Shown here in pieces: positions 1 through 7,705 of a DNA stretch of 64,000 nucleotides. The stretch spans positions 1,302,001 to 1,366,000 of the forward strand of contig NZ_MDGQ01000005.1 of NCBI RefSeq assembly GCF_001747105.1, in the 5' to 3' direction. Under the pieces are notes generated by a model. The model was not told where the DNA came from. It did no database searches and saw nothing but the letters and a program-made list of their open reading frames with translations. The position numbers and the translations under genes were made by a program. The stretch comes from Roseivirga misakiensis. GTDB lineage: Bacteria; Bacteroidota; Bacteroidia; Cytophagales; Cyclobacteriaceae. Numbering within the stretch: the first letter of the stretch is position 1; each line of letters begins with the position of its first letter.

Positions 1-477
1 GGCGATTTCCATTATTCAAAATTGGAGTTAGAGGTAATGAAAGAAGACATTTTGTTTTGTACCCAAGCTGGATGCCACGGAGTTGTGTTTGGAGCTTTAC
101 ATGCCGATCGTCGAATAGATCAGTCCGCAACTGAACTTTTGATGGATGCAGCCGGCTATATGGATGTTACTTTTCACCGAGCGTTCGATGTAGTGCCAAA
201 TTACTTTGAAGCAATGGACACCCTGAGAGACCTTGGCGTTCAGCGGATATTGACTGCTGGTGGTCAAGGCAATTGTAGTGATAACATTGAAACCTTAGGC
301 GAACTGGTAGAAGAGGCCGAAGACGATTTAATTATTATGCCAGGCGGTGGACTTCGGCCAGAAAATTTAGATCTGCTCAAAGAAACTGGCGCCTTGGAGT
401 ACCATAGTTCCGCCATTATTAATGGACCCTATACTGACCTGAAAATAGTCAGAAAACTAAAAAAGGGAATGCTATAA
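1..477 (+). CDS. cutC: copper homeostasis protein CutC, C-terminal part (cut by window edge)
   Basis: The frame is open from the first base, so only about the last 158 residues are visible and the true start lies upstream of the window. The visible part has the CutC TIM-barrel landmarks: GDFHYS at the left edge, FGALHADRRID, FHRAFDV, ILTAGGQG, MPGGGLRPENL and EYHSSA. CutC is a cytoplasmic protein historically linked to copper tolerance; its biochemical activity is unsettled. The stop is 8 bases from the stop of the convergent next gene. A TTG codon at base 22 is not a credible start because conserved family residues precede it. Confidence 0.9.
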   Translation, partial: GDFHYSKLELEVMKEDILFCTQAGCHGVVFGALHADRRIDQSATELLMDAAGYMDVTFHRAFDVVPNYFEAMDTLRDLGVQRILTAGGQGNCSDNIETLGELVEEAEDDLIIMPGGGLRPENLDLLKETGALEYHSSAIINGPYTDLKIVRKLKKGML

Positions 478-485
478 ATTAGGCA

Positions 486-1199
486 TTATTGCTCACCCCA
501 GAGTGATAATTCGTGCACTACTTGAACGATTAGAAGGCTGTCACTTCCTTTATTTGCCTCAGTTATGTTTTTCAAAGCAAAGTAACCATCCATAAGGCGA
601 TTGATCTTATTAATAGCCACATTACTGTACAAAACAGCCCGATTGGCAGGTGTGCCGCCAACCCTTTTGTTGAGCTGATCTTCAATGTCATAAAACTCCT
701 CGACGAGCTCGTTAATCATCATTTTTCGTTGAATCCGGCTCTGATTATTTCTAAAGTGCATCTGAATCCTCGATTTGAGGGTATCATTTTTAATGGAGGC
801 ATAATATTGACTATTGAGCTTTTCGTACTGTGGAGAAATAAAAACCCATGGTGTCAAACCAATCACAGCATTGTCATTAATCAAACCCATTAAAGCGTCT
901 CCGTTGGTTCTGTTGGCAACCTGCATCAAAGAGTCAATGACCGATAGTTTTTGAATATGTCCAGTGATGTATCCCTGACCTGTTTCAGGGTCAAAAACGC
1001 TATTAAGCTCGTAGTTAAACTTGCCTTGGTTTTCCAGTAAATCAGCATGAAACCCTTTTAGGCTTCTTAGGTAATTTCGTTCTTGCGCCCGCTTATCTTT
1101 AATGCCATCAAAATAAAAGGCACCAAAAACACTTAAAAAAATCAGTATCGCTTCGCCAATCCAACGGCCCAATGGTTTACGGTCTCTTCTTCTAGACAT
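486..1199 (-). CDS. membrane-anchored protein of unknown function
   Basis: 237 residues. A basic N-terminus (MSRRRDRKPLGR) is followed by one predicted membrane helix at about residues 12-31 (GEAILIFLSVFGAFYFD), then a long soluble helical region with no recognisable catalytic motif. The arrangement of an N-terminal GE-x-hydrophobic helix followed by about 200 charged helical residues recalls the DUF6090-type proteins common in Bacteroidota, but this is a resemblance only. It lies 24 bases downstream of the exported phosphatase-like gene on the same strand and may be co-transcribed with it. The ATG start gives a sensible positive-inside anchor. Confidence 0.75.
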   Translation of the reverse strand: MSRRRDRKPLGRWIGEAILIFLSVFGAFYFDGIKDKRAQERNYLRSLKGFHADLLENQGKFNYELNSVFDPETGQGYITGHIQKLSVIDSLMQVANRTNGDALMGLINDNAVIGLTPWVFISPQYEKLNSQYYASIKNDTLKSRIQMHFRNNQSRIQRKMMINELVEEFYDIEDQLNKRVGGTPANRAVLYSNVAINKINRLMDGYFALKNITEANKGSDSLLIVQVVHELSLWGEQ

Positions 1200-1223
1200 A
1201 TCTGAAATTTACTAAAATGGTCT

Positions 1224-2330
1224 TTATTTCAACACCAAATCCAGTAGGATTGGTAAATGGTCACTGAAGCCACCCACATATTTCGGCCCTTGGTAGGTTC
1301 TAAAAGGACGCGTCGTACCCGTTGCACCTTCCATAATCAGAAATGGCATATCGAATATCTGTGCGGAGTTTCTAAAGATCCTTGTGGTAGAATTGCCATT
1401 CTTTAAGCGGCCGTTTACTACAAAATGATCGATGATGGACCATTTATTTTCGAAACTGTGGGTACCAATTAAATACATCATTTCATACATCAGGTTGTAA
1501 AGTGTATTCGGATCTTTAGTGGCAGGGTCGAGTGAAGTTTCTAGTCCATTTAAAAGACTTTCTGCATCAGGTTCGTCATTAAAGTCTCCTGTAATCACGA
1601 TTAAGTGGTTGGGATTTAGGTTTAATGTTGAGTCAACTTTATGTTTTAAAAACTGGGCCGTAAACAGGCGTTTGGGTTTCGTTTCAAACTCCCCACCAAA
1701 CTTTGAAGGCCAGTGGTTCACAAAATAATGCAGCGTATCGCGGTTTGGTAATTCGCCGACTACATGAAGAATATCTCTAGTCCTGCTAGACTCATCGAAA
1801 GGAAATCTGATTTGGTAATATTGGTAGTCGATCAGTTTGAACTTATCTGGCCTGTAAATAGCCGCCACATCAATACCGCGCCTGTCTTCAGAATCTTGAT
1901 GAATGATTTCATAGCCGATTGGTTTCAAGGCCGTAAACCCAACCAAAGAATTCAAAACGTATCGATTTTCAACCTCACCCAATCCTATGAGGGCAGGAGG
2001 TTCCCAACCACCAATCGCTATCAATGTCTTGGCTAAGTCAGCTTGTTTCTTCAAATAGCGCTCCTTGGTCCAGAAACGTCCGCCGCGTGGAAGAAACTCC
2101 TCGTCCAAAGTTGTTGAATCATTGAAATAATCGAAGAGGTTTTCAACATTATAGAAAACTATTCTAAACCTGTCATCACCTCGTTTTTCAGCATTAAAGC
2201 TTTCGGACGCCGCATAGAATTTTACTGATTGCGCTTTAATTCCTGGCTTCTCTATGACAAGCCAGATAAAAGTGAGTAGTAGAATATTCCAAAACTTGTC
2301 ATTACAAGTATGTCTGATTTTTTTAATCAT
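1224..2330 (-). CDS. exported endonuclease/exonuclease/phosphatase family protein
   Basis: 368 residues with an N-terminal hydrophobic segment (about residues 14-27) ending near KAQS, consistent with a signal peptide. The EEP metal-dependent phosphodiesterase motifs follow in order: FYNVENLFD (metal-binding Asn), GLGEVENR (metal-binding Glu), DRRGIDVAAIYRP, NHWPSKFGG (catalytic His), ITGDFND (catalytic Asp/Asn) and SDHLPI (final Asp-His pair). The fold covers DNases, inositol-phosphate phosphatases and sphingomyelinases; the substrate cannot be read here. Export argues for extracellular or periplasmic nucleic acid or phosphoester breakdown. It reads away from the CvfB-like gene, with 49 bases between the two starts. 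Confidence 0.88.
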   Translation of the reverse strand: MIKKIRHTCNDKFWNILLLTFIWLVIEKPGIKAQSVKFYAASESFNAEKRGDDRFRIVFYNVENLFDYFNDSTTLDEEFLPRGGRFWTKERYLKKQADLAKTLIAIGGWEPPALIGLGEVENRYVLNSLVGFTALKPIGYEIIHQDSEDRRGIDVAAIYRPDKFKLIDYQYYQIRFPFDESSRTRDILHVVGELPNRDTLHYFVNHWPSKFGGEFETKPKRLFTAQFLKHKVDSTLNLNPNHLIVITGDFNDEPDAESLLNGLETSLDPATKDPNTLYNLMYEMMYLIGTHSFENKWSIIDHFVVNGRLKNGNSTTRIFRNSAQIFDMPFLIMEGATGTTRPFRTYQGPKYVGGFSDHLPILLDLVLK

Positions 2331-2379
2331 ACCTTTGTGTGCGTTCCATAATAAGTTACGAATAGAGATTCAGAGATAA

Positions 2380-3228
2380 ATGATCGAGATAGGAAAAATT
2401 CAAACGTTGAAAATTGGTAGAGCCGTGGAATTCGGATGTTACCTCAATGATGGCGTAAATGAAGAAGATGAGATTCTCATTCCAGCGAAGTATTTACCAG
2501 AAGATTACGAGATCGGAGATGGTATAGAAGTTTTTGTTTACACCGACCATAGAAGTAGACCTATTGCCGTCACTAGAATGCCTTTGGGTCAAGTGGGCGA
2601 TATTGTGGGACTAAAAGTGAAGCAAGTTACAAATTTCGGTGCCTTTTTAGATATCGATTTGGAAAAGGACCTTTTTGTCCCGAACAAAGAACAAGCGGTG
2701 GACATGGTGGAAGGGAGAACCTATTTGGTGAAACTTCTGATTGATCATAAAACGAACCGAATGATCGGGTCAAGTAAAATATCGGCTTTTTTGAGTATTG
2801 CTTGCTCTGGGTTTGAAGAAGGAGAAGAGGTTGACGCTCAAATTTGGCAAAGAACAGAGTTAGGTTATAAAGCAGTAATCAATGGAAAATGCCAAGGCTT
2901 AATTTATGCCAATGAAATCTTTGACGATATTCAAATTGGCGATAGCCGAAAGGCTTATGTCAAGTTAATGCGCCCAGATGGCAAGATTGATTTGGCTTTG
3001 CAGAAGCAAGGCTATGAAGCTGTAAAGGACATGAGCAGCGTAGTGTTAGATCGTATACGAGAAGCAGGCGGGGTGCTAGCCCTAGGAGACAAAAGCTTAC
3101 CAGAGGAAATCAAAGCGGAATTCGGTATGAGCAAAAAGAATTACAAGAAAATTCTCGGCGGATTGTATAAGGCAGGGGAGATAGAAATACTCAGTAATGA
3201 GGTGAGGCTTAAAAAAGCAGAAGGTTAG
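2380..3228 (+). CDS. CvfB-like S1 RNA-binding protein
   Basis: 282 residues matching the CvfB/YitL architecture: tandem S1-like OB folds at about residues 1-67, 70-130 (VGDIVGLKVKQVTNFGAFLDI is the clearest) and 140-210, then a winged-helix region at about 225-280. CvfB homologues bind RNA; the Staphylococcus protein affects virulence gene expression, but no virulence role is implied here. The gene stands alone on the plus strand. A hairpin covers its stop codon. The ATG start at 2380 keeps the full first S1-like domain. Confidence 0.87.
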   Translation: MIEIGKIQTLKIGRAVEFGCYLNDGVNEEDEILIPAKYLPEDYEIGDGIEVFVYTDHRSRPIAVTRMPLGQVGDIVGLKVKQVTNFGAFLDIDLEKDLFVPNKEQAVDMVEGRTYLVKLLIDHKTNRMIGSSKISAFLSIACSGFEEGEEVDAQIWQRTELGYKAVINGKCQGLIYANEIFDDIQIGDSRKAYVKLMRPDGKIDLALQKQGYEAVKDMSSVVLDRIREAGGVLALGDKSLPEEIKAEFGMSKKNYKKILGGLYKAGEIEILSNEVRLKKAEG

Positions 3229-3249
3229 CATGAGGAGTGACTAACCTTC
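3220..3249 (+). terminator. hairpin over the stop codon of the CvfB-like gene
   Basis: GAAGGTTAG (3220-3228) and CTAACCTTC (3241-3249) form a perfect 9-bp stem with a 12-base loop. The left arm contains the TAG stop. There is no T-tract, so it is at best a weak intrinsic terminator or an mRNA 3'-end stabiliser. Confidence 0.45.
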
Positions 3250-3495
3250 GACTAAACTACCTATAAAACTAAAACTAACCTAAGCTAATTTTACCGTTAC
3301 ATGGCCCAAATTATGGTTTTGATAAAACGATTGCACATGAGCCAATAAAGGAGGTCAGCGTTTTTACTGACATCGTTTAAGTTAGATATTTTTTTTGGTC
3401 TAGAGAAAGAATATTTTAATAAAAATAGGTTAGTAAAAATTATATACCGCTAGGAGTCGTTAAGGCCGTATTTTCTACTAAATCGTTAGTTGTAA

Positions 3496-3864
3496 TTATT
3501 TGATGTTCACCTCATTAGCAATTCCTAGCGAAGTAAACCTAATCTCTAATATTCTAGGGTTTTCAATACCGTTTTCGCAGCTTGGCGCTGGATCTATATA
3601 GTAAGAATAATAAGTCTGGCTTCGGTCTGATAATTCTTGTTCTTCAGGCTGACCGAGCAGCTTAATGATCGACTTTTGGTAAAGCCCCAGAAGGTCTTTT
3701 TTTACTTCGATCAAATCGTCTATCATTTCAGCCCTCACAGCTTGACAACCATTAATATCTTCTTGCCATTTGGCAGTATCAAAGTCTCCTAAAGTGTCTT
3801 TTTTTGCGCAACCTGTCACTGCTAAAAGAACCACAACCATTCCCAAATAACCGAACTTCTTCAT
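3496..3864 (-). CDS. small lipoprotein of unknown function
   Basis: 122 residues. MKKFGYLGMVVVLLAVTGC is a lipoprotein signal peptide with the lipidated Cys at residue 19, so the mature protein should be membrane-anchored. The C-terminal half (LLGQPEEQE, a YYSYYID strand, LEIRF, then GIANEV) resembles the BamE/SmpA beta pattern of a short helix-strand module, but similarity is too weak to assign. It begins 6 bases after the stop of the sterol-desaturase gene on the same strand and is very likely co-transcribed with it. Confidence 0.75.
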   Translation of the reverse strand: MKKFGYLGMVVVLLAVTGCAKKDTLGDFDTAKWQEDINGCQAVRAEMIDDLIEVKKDLLGLYQKSIIKLLGQPEEQELSDRSQTYYSYYIDPAPSCENGIENPRILEIRFTSLGIANEVNIK

Positions 3865-3870
3865 GCTGGA

Positions 3871-5106
3871 TTAGTCTATTTTTGCCGAAGGTACAGCCCG
3901 CACTTTGAGTAACCAAAATAGTGACCCAAAGATGTACAATAAAGCGCCACTAATAAACCAAATGTCGGGCGACAAGTCCATGATAAAGTAGGATAGAGAT
4001 ATTGGAATGAGCATTAACCTTGAAATCTCCAAGCTTATAGCCCAACGCCGATTCTCAAATAGAGCACCGAAGCTAACGGTCGAGATAATGATGAGCATGG
4101 CCATCGCCGATTTTTCGATTAAGTTCTCGTCAAAGCGTTCCATCCCAAAAAGGAAGAGTGCCGTACCTACTAGCAAAAGCAGGTATTGACCAAAAACATA
4201 GGCGTTCATGGCCCAAACGGCGCGTAGGTCATACTTCCTGTAAGTGGTTTTGTCTACGTCATAAGGTGCCCGGTAACCTCCCATAGATTCTGGTAGCCAA
4301 CCAGGCTTTTGGAAGAGATATTTCACTTTATCAGAGAATTTCGGCATCTGGCGAATGTCTTTGACCATATCAGCATAATGAGCAAAGTTGGCCCAAACAG
4401 GATTCCAGCTATCCAGGTTTTTAGTGATACCATAAGTGGGCCTTTCCTCTTCTTCCCTAAAAGTGCCAAACATACGATCCCAAATGATGAAAGTCCCAGC
4501 ATGATTCTTATCGATGTATTTGGGGTTTCGTGCATGGTGCACTCTATGGTGCGAAGGTGTATTGAAAACAGCCTCAAACCATTTCGGGAGTTTATCGATC
4601 GATTCGGTATGAATCCAAAATTGGTATAACAAGTTAAATCCAGAAACAGATATCAGTACCAAAGGATTTATCCCTATCAAAGCCATCGGGATATAGAAAA
4701 TTGAGGTCCAAATGATTTGCGTTGAGCTCTGCCGTAAGGCTACCGAAAGATTATATTCCTCGCTCTGATGATGTACACTATGACCTCCCCAAAACAAGTT
4801 TACTTGGTGACTCATTCGGTGTGCCCAGTAATAGAAGAAATCATATAGTATAAAGGCGATAAGCCATGTAAATACGTTTTCAGTAATCGTGGTTAGTCTG
4901 TAGTGATCATAGAAAAGCGTGTAAAGTCCAATGCTAAAAACACGCAGAAATGCACCCGTAACCTGTGAAGTGACCCCGCAATTAATATTGGTAATGGCAT
5001 CATTTAAACGATAAGACTTTGTGGCTTTTATGCGGTGGACAATGAGCTCAATTCCAATAAGTAAGAAGTATACTGGGATAGCAATTACAGTTGGATTGAG
5101 ATTCAT
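3871..5106 (-). CDS. sterol desaturase / fatty acid hydroxylase family membrane protein, AGMO-like
   Basis: 411 residues, polytopic. The di-iron histidine boxes are complete: HRMSH (96-100), HSVHH (109-113) and HHRVHH (186-191). The run after the second box (QSEEYNLSVALRQSS) is the signature of alkylglycerol monooxygenase (TMEM195) rather than of generic sterol desaturases, and the C-terminal third adds further membrane helices, as in AGMO. The predicted reaction is O2-dependent hydroxylation of a lipid, possibly an ether lipid or a fatty chain; the substrate is unknown. It is followed closely by a small lipoprotein gene on the same strand. Confidence 0.87.
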   Translation of the reverse strand: MNLNPTVIAIPVYFLLIGIELIVHRIKATKSYRLNDAITNINCGVTSQVTGAFLRVFSIGLYTLFYDHYRLTTITENVFTWLIAFILYDFFYYWAHRMSHQVNLFWGGHSVHHQSEEYNLSVALRQSSTQIIWTSIFYIPMALIGINPLVLISVSGFNLLYQFWIHTESIDKLPKWFEAVFNTPSHHRVHHARNPKYIDKNHAGTFIIWDRMFGTFREEEERPTYGITKNLDSWNPVWANFAHYADMVKDIRQMPKFSDKVKYLFQKPGWLPESMGGYRAPYDVDKTTYRKYDLRAVWAMNAYVFGQYLLLLVGTALFLFGMERFDENLIEKSAMAMLIIISTVSFGALFENRRWAISLEISRLMLIPISLSYFIMDLSPDIWFISGALLYIFGSLFWLLKVRAVPSAKID

Positions 5107-5214
5107 CCTACTAACTTATAAAAAAATGAGAATTGATTTTTGATAAGCTATTCCCGCAGGGATAAATAGAAATCCGTTCTATTAATTATCTTCGCGCAGC
5201 AGAACGACAGTAGC

Positions 5215-5685
5215 ATGGAGAAGTTTATTGGTTTTTTTAGAAATGTGACGATAGCCCTGTTTACCGGAGCCCTTATTTGGTCCTATGCTTTTTTGGCAAG
5301 CCAAGTAAATTATAGATTCGATCCAGCGGGAGACGTACTCGGCACAGCTAGTAAAGACACTTACTTTTTTGGTGCAATTATCATCTTTCTTTTCATTAAT
5401 GTAATCTGCGTTTGGTTTGTGAAAACCTTAAAGAAAATCTCAACTACCGAGGATGGTACAGGCTTGCGGAATAGATCGCTTAAAACAGATATCATTAACT
5501 GGGTAAAAGGCTTTGCAGGCGTACTGAATTTGTTCCTTAGCCTGATACTCGTTTTCCTTGGATTGATGAACATGTCTGCAGACTATAATATCAAGACAAT
5601 GGGGTTCTATGTTTACCTAGGACCACTTTTAATCCTAATATGGTTTTTCTACCTAGCAGCCATCCTTGGCAAGCGTAGAAACTGA
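5215..5685 (+). CDS. four-helix membrane protein of unknown function
   Basis: 156 residues with four hydrophobic segments at about 9-30, 48-68, 98-117 and 126-148, and a charged cytoplasmic-looking loop between the second and third. I recognise no family. It is divergent from the AGMO-like gene, with about 108 bases between the starts. The ATG at 5215 is the only reasonable start, and no Shine-Dalgarno motif precedes it, as is usual in this genome. Confidence 0.7.
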   Translation: MEKFIGFFRNVTIALFTGALIWSYAFLASQVNYRFDPAGDVLGTASKDTYFFGAIIIFLFINVICVWFVKTLKKISTTEDGTGLRNRSLKTDIINWVKGFAGVLNLFLSLILVFLGLMNMSADYNIKTMGFYVYLGPLLILIWFFYLAAILGKRRN

Positions 5686-5782
5686 TCAAGTTTCTCATAA
5701 TCAGACCGTAATGCATTTTCTGGTTTTGTGGATCAAAACAAGCGTGCATTTGTAGAATTTTAGTTATAAATTCCCCTTTCAT

Positions 5783-5802
5783 TTTGTACTAATGAGTACA
5801 AA
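5783..5802. promoter_or_regulatory. perfect 20-bp palindrome upstream of parE
   Basis: TTTGTACT (5783-5790), AATG, AGTACAAA (5795-5802): two perfect 8-bp arms around a 4-base centre, ending 31 bases before the parE ATG. The size and symmetry fit a dimeric repressor operator; as RNA it would be a short leader hairpin. A weak promoter-like pair (TTTG at 5725, TGCATTTG at 5745) lies upstream. Confidence 0.5.
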
Positions 5803-5833
5803 TATCCGCTCACATTGGTAGTAGAATTTTTGA

Positions 5834-7699
5834 ATGGCGAAACAAGCAGCGAATTACACCGAAGATAGTATTCGGTCCCTCGATTGGAAAGAGCATATTA
5901 GACTTAGACCCGGCATGTATATCGGGAAACTCGGCGACGGGTCTGCTCAAGATGATGGTATTTATGTTTTAGTAAAGGAAGTGATCGATAATAGTATCGA
6001 TGAACACATGATGGGTTATGGAAAGACCATCGATGTGAAAGTTTCCGAACACAAAGTAGAAGTCAGAGATTACGGCCGAGGAATTCCACTTGGTAAAGTG
6101 GTAGACTGCGTATCTAAAATCAATACAGGGGGGAAATATGACTCAGGAGCTTTTCAAAAATCCGTCGGTTTAAATGGTGTAGGTACCAAAGCCGTAAATG
6201 CCCTGTCGAACTACTTCAAGGTACAATCCTATCGGGATGGTATGACCAAAGTCGCGGAATTTCAACGAGGAGAAATTACAAACGACGCAAAAGAGACTAC
6301 TTCAAGTGGAAGAAATGGTACCCAAATCGTTTTTCGCCCAGATGAGACCGTTTTCAAAAACTACCACTTCATTCCCCAATATTTAGACGATTTGATTTGG
6401 AACTATTGCTTTCTAAATGCTGGGTTGACGATAAACTTCAACGGCGAGAAATACCATTCAGAACGAGGGCTTTACGATCTATTATCTCGAAAAACCGATG
6501 AGGATAACCTTCGTTACCCGATCATTCAGCTCATCGGGGACGATATTGAGATAGCACTTTCGCATACCAACCAATACGGAGAAGACTATTACTCCTTTGT
6601 AAATGGTCAGTACACCACCCAAGGTGGAACACACCAAGCAGCCTTGAGAGAAGCGGTTGTAAAAACTGTACGGGAGTTCTACGGTAAGAACTTTGATGCC
6701 ACAGATGTGAGAGCGTCGATTGTAGGAGCCATTGCCGTTCGAGTTCAAGAGCCTGTTTTTGAATCTCAAACGAAGACGAAACTAGGATCACAGAGTGTGG
6801 CACCAGATGGCCCAACGATGAGAACTTTCGTCAATGATTTTGTGAAAAAAGCGTTGGACGACTATTTGCACAAGCATTCAGAAGTCGCTGATGCGCTTTT
6901 GAAACGTATCATGCAGTCAGAGCGCGAACGAAAAGAAATAGCGGGTATTAAAAAGCTTGCAAACGATCGTGCTAAAAAGGCCAACCTACACAACAAGAAA
7001 TTAAGAGATTGCAGAGTTCACTTGAATGACCTAAAAAAGGATGAAGAATTGAGAAACGCCTCAACACTTTTCATTACCGAAGGAGATTCCGCCAGTGGAT
7101 CGATCACCAAGTCGCGAGACGTTCAAAGTCAGGCCGTTTTTAGTTTAAGAGGAAAGCCGCTGAACTGCTACGGGCAAACCAAAAAAGTGGTTTACGAGAA
7201 CGAAGAATTTAACCTACTCCAACATGCGTTGAACATAGAAGATGGTCTGGAAGGGCTTCGCTATGATAAGATCGTAATCGCTACAGATGCCGACGTGGAC
7301 GGAATGCATATTAGGTTACTGTTGTTAACCTACTTCTTACAGTTTTTTCCTGATTTGGTTAGGAGAGGGCATGTCTATATTCTGGAAACGCCACTTTTTA
7401 GGGTTCGCAATAAGAAAGAAACAATCTATTGCTATAGTGATGAGGAGCGCCAAAGAGCTATCAGTAAACTTGGTGCAAAACCTGAGATCACTAGGTTTAA
7501 AGGGCTCGGTGAAATATCTCCTGACGAATTCAAAGGCTTTATTGGTCAAGATATGAGGCTAGAGCCGATTATTTTGAGAAAAGATACCAGTATCCAAGAG
7601 TTACTGAAGTTCTATATGGGCAAGAACACGCCAGACAGACAAGTGTTCATTATAGATAACTTGAAGATTGAGAAAGATTTGGCTGATGAAGCCGCATAG
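5834..7699 (+). CDS. parE: DNA topoisomerase IV subunit B
   Basis: 621 residues. The GHKL ATPase domain is at the N-terminus ([10 protein letters not shown] with the catalytic Glu near 47, DYGRGIPLG, and the [14 protein letters not shown] lid), then the transducer domain, then TOPRIM with EGDSASGS near 415 and [10 protein letters not shown] near 485. ParE supplies ATP hydrolysis and the TOPRIM metal site of the heterotetramer that decatenates replicated chromosomes. The length fits ParE without the large GyrB insertion. The start [20 protein letters not shown] agrees with Bacteroidota homologues. parC follows after 6 bases, so the two are one operon. Confidence 0.95.
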   Translation: MAKQAANYTEDSIRSLDWKEHIRLRPGMYIGKLGDGSAQDDGIYVLVKEVIDNSIDEHMMGYGKTIDVKVSEHKVEVRDYGRGIPLGKVVDCVSKINTGGKYDSGAFQKSVGLNGVGTKAVNALSNYFKVQSYRDGMTKVAEFQRGEITNDAKETTSSGRNGTQIVFRPDETVFKNYHFIPQYLDDLIWNYCFLNAGLTINFNGEKYHSERGLYDLLSRKTDEDNLRYPIIQLIGDDIEIALSHTNQYGEDYYSFVNGQYTTQGGTHQAALREAVVKTVREFYGKNFDATDVRASIVGAIAVRVQEPVFESQTKTKLGSQSVAPDGPTMRTFVNDFVKKALDDYLHKHSEVADALLKRIMQSERERKEIAGIKKLANDRAKKANLHNKKLRDCRVHLNDLKKDEELRNASTLFITEGDSASGSITKSRDVQSQAVFSLRGKPLNCYGQTKKVVYENEEFNLLQHALNIEDGLEGLRYDKIVIATDADVDGMHIRLLLLTYFLQFFPDLVRRGHVYILETPLFRVRNKKETIYCYSDEERQRAISKLGAKPEITRFKGLGEISPDEFKGFIGQDMRLEPIILRKDTSIQELLKFYMGKNTPDRQVFIIDNLKIEKDLADEAA

Positions 7700-7705
7700 A
7701 ATAGC

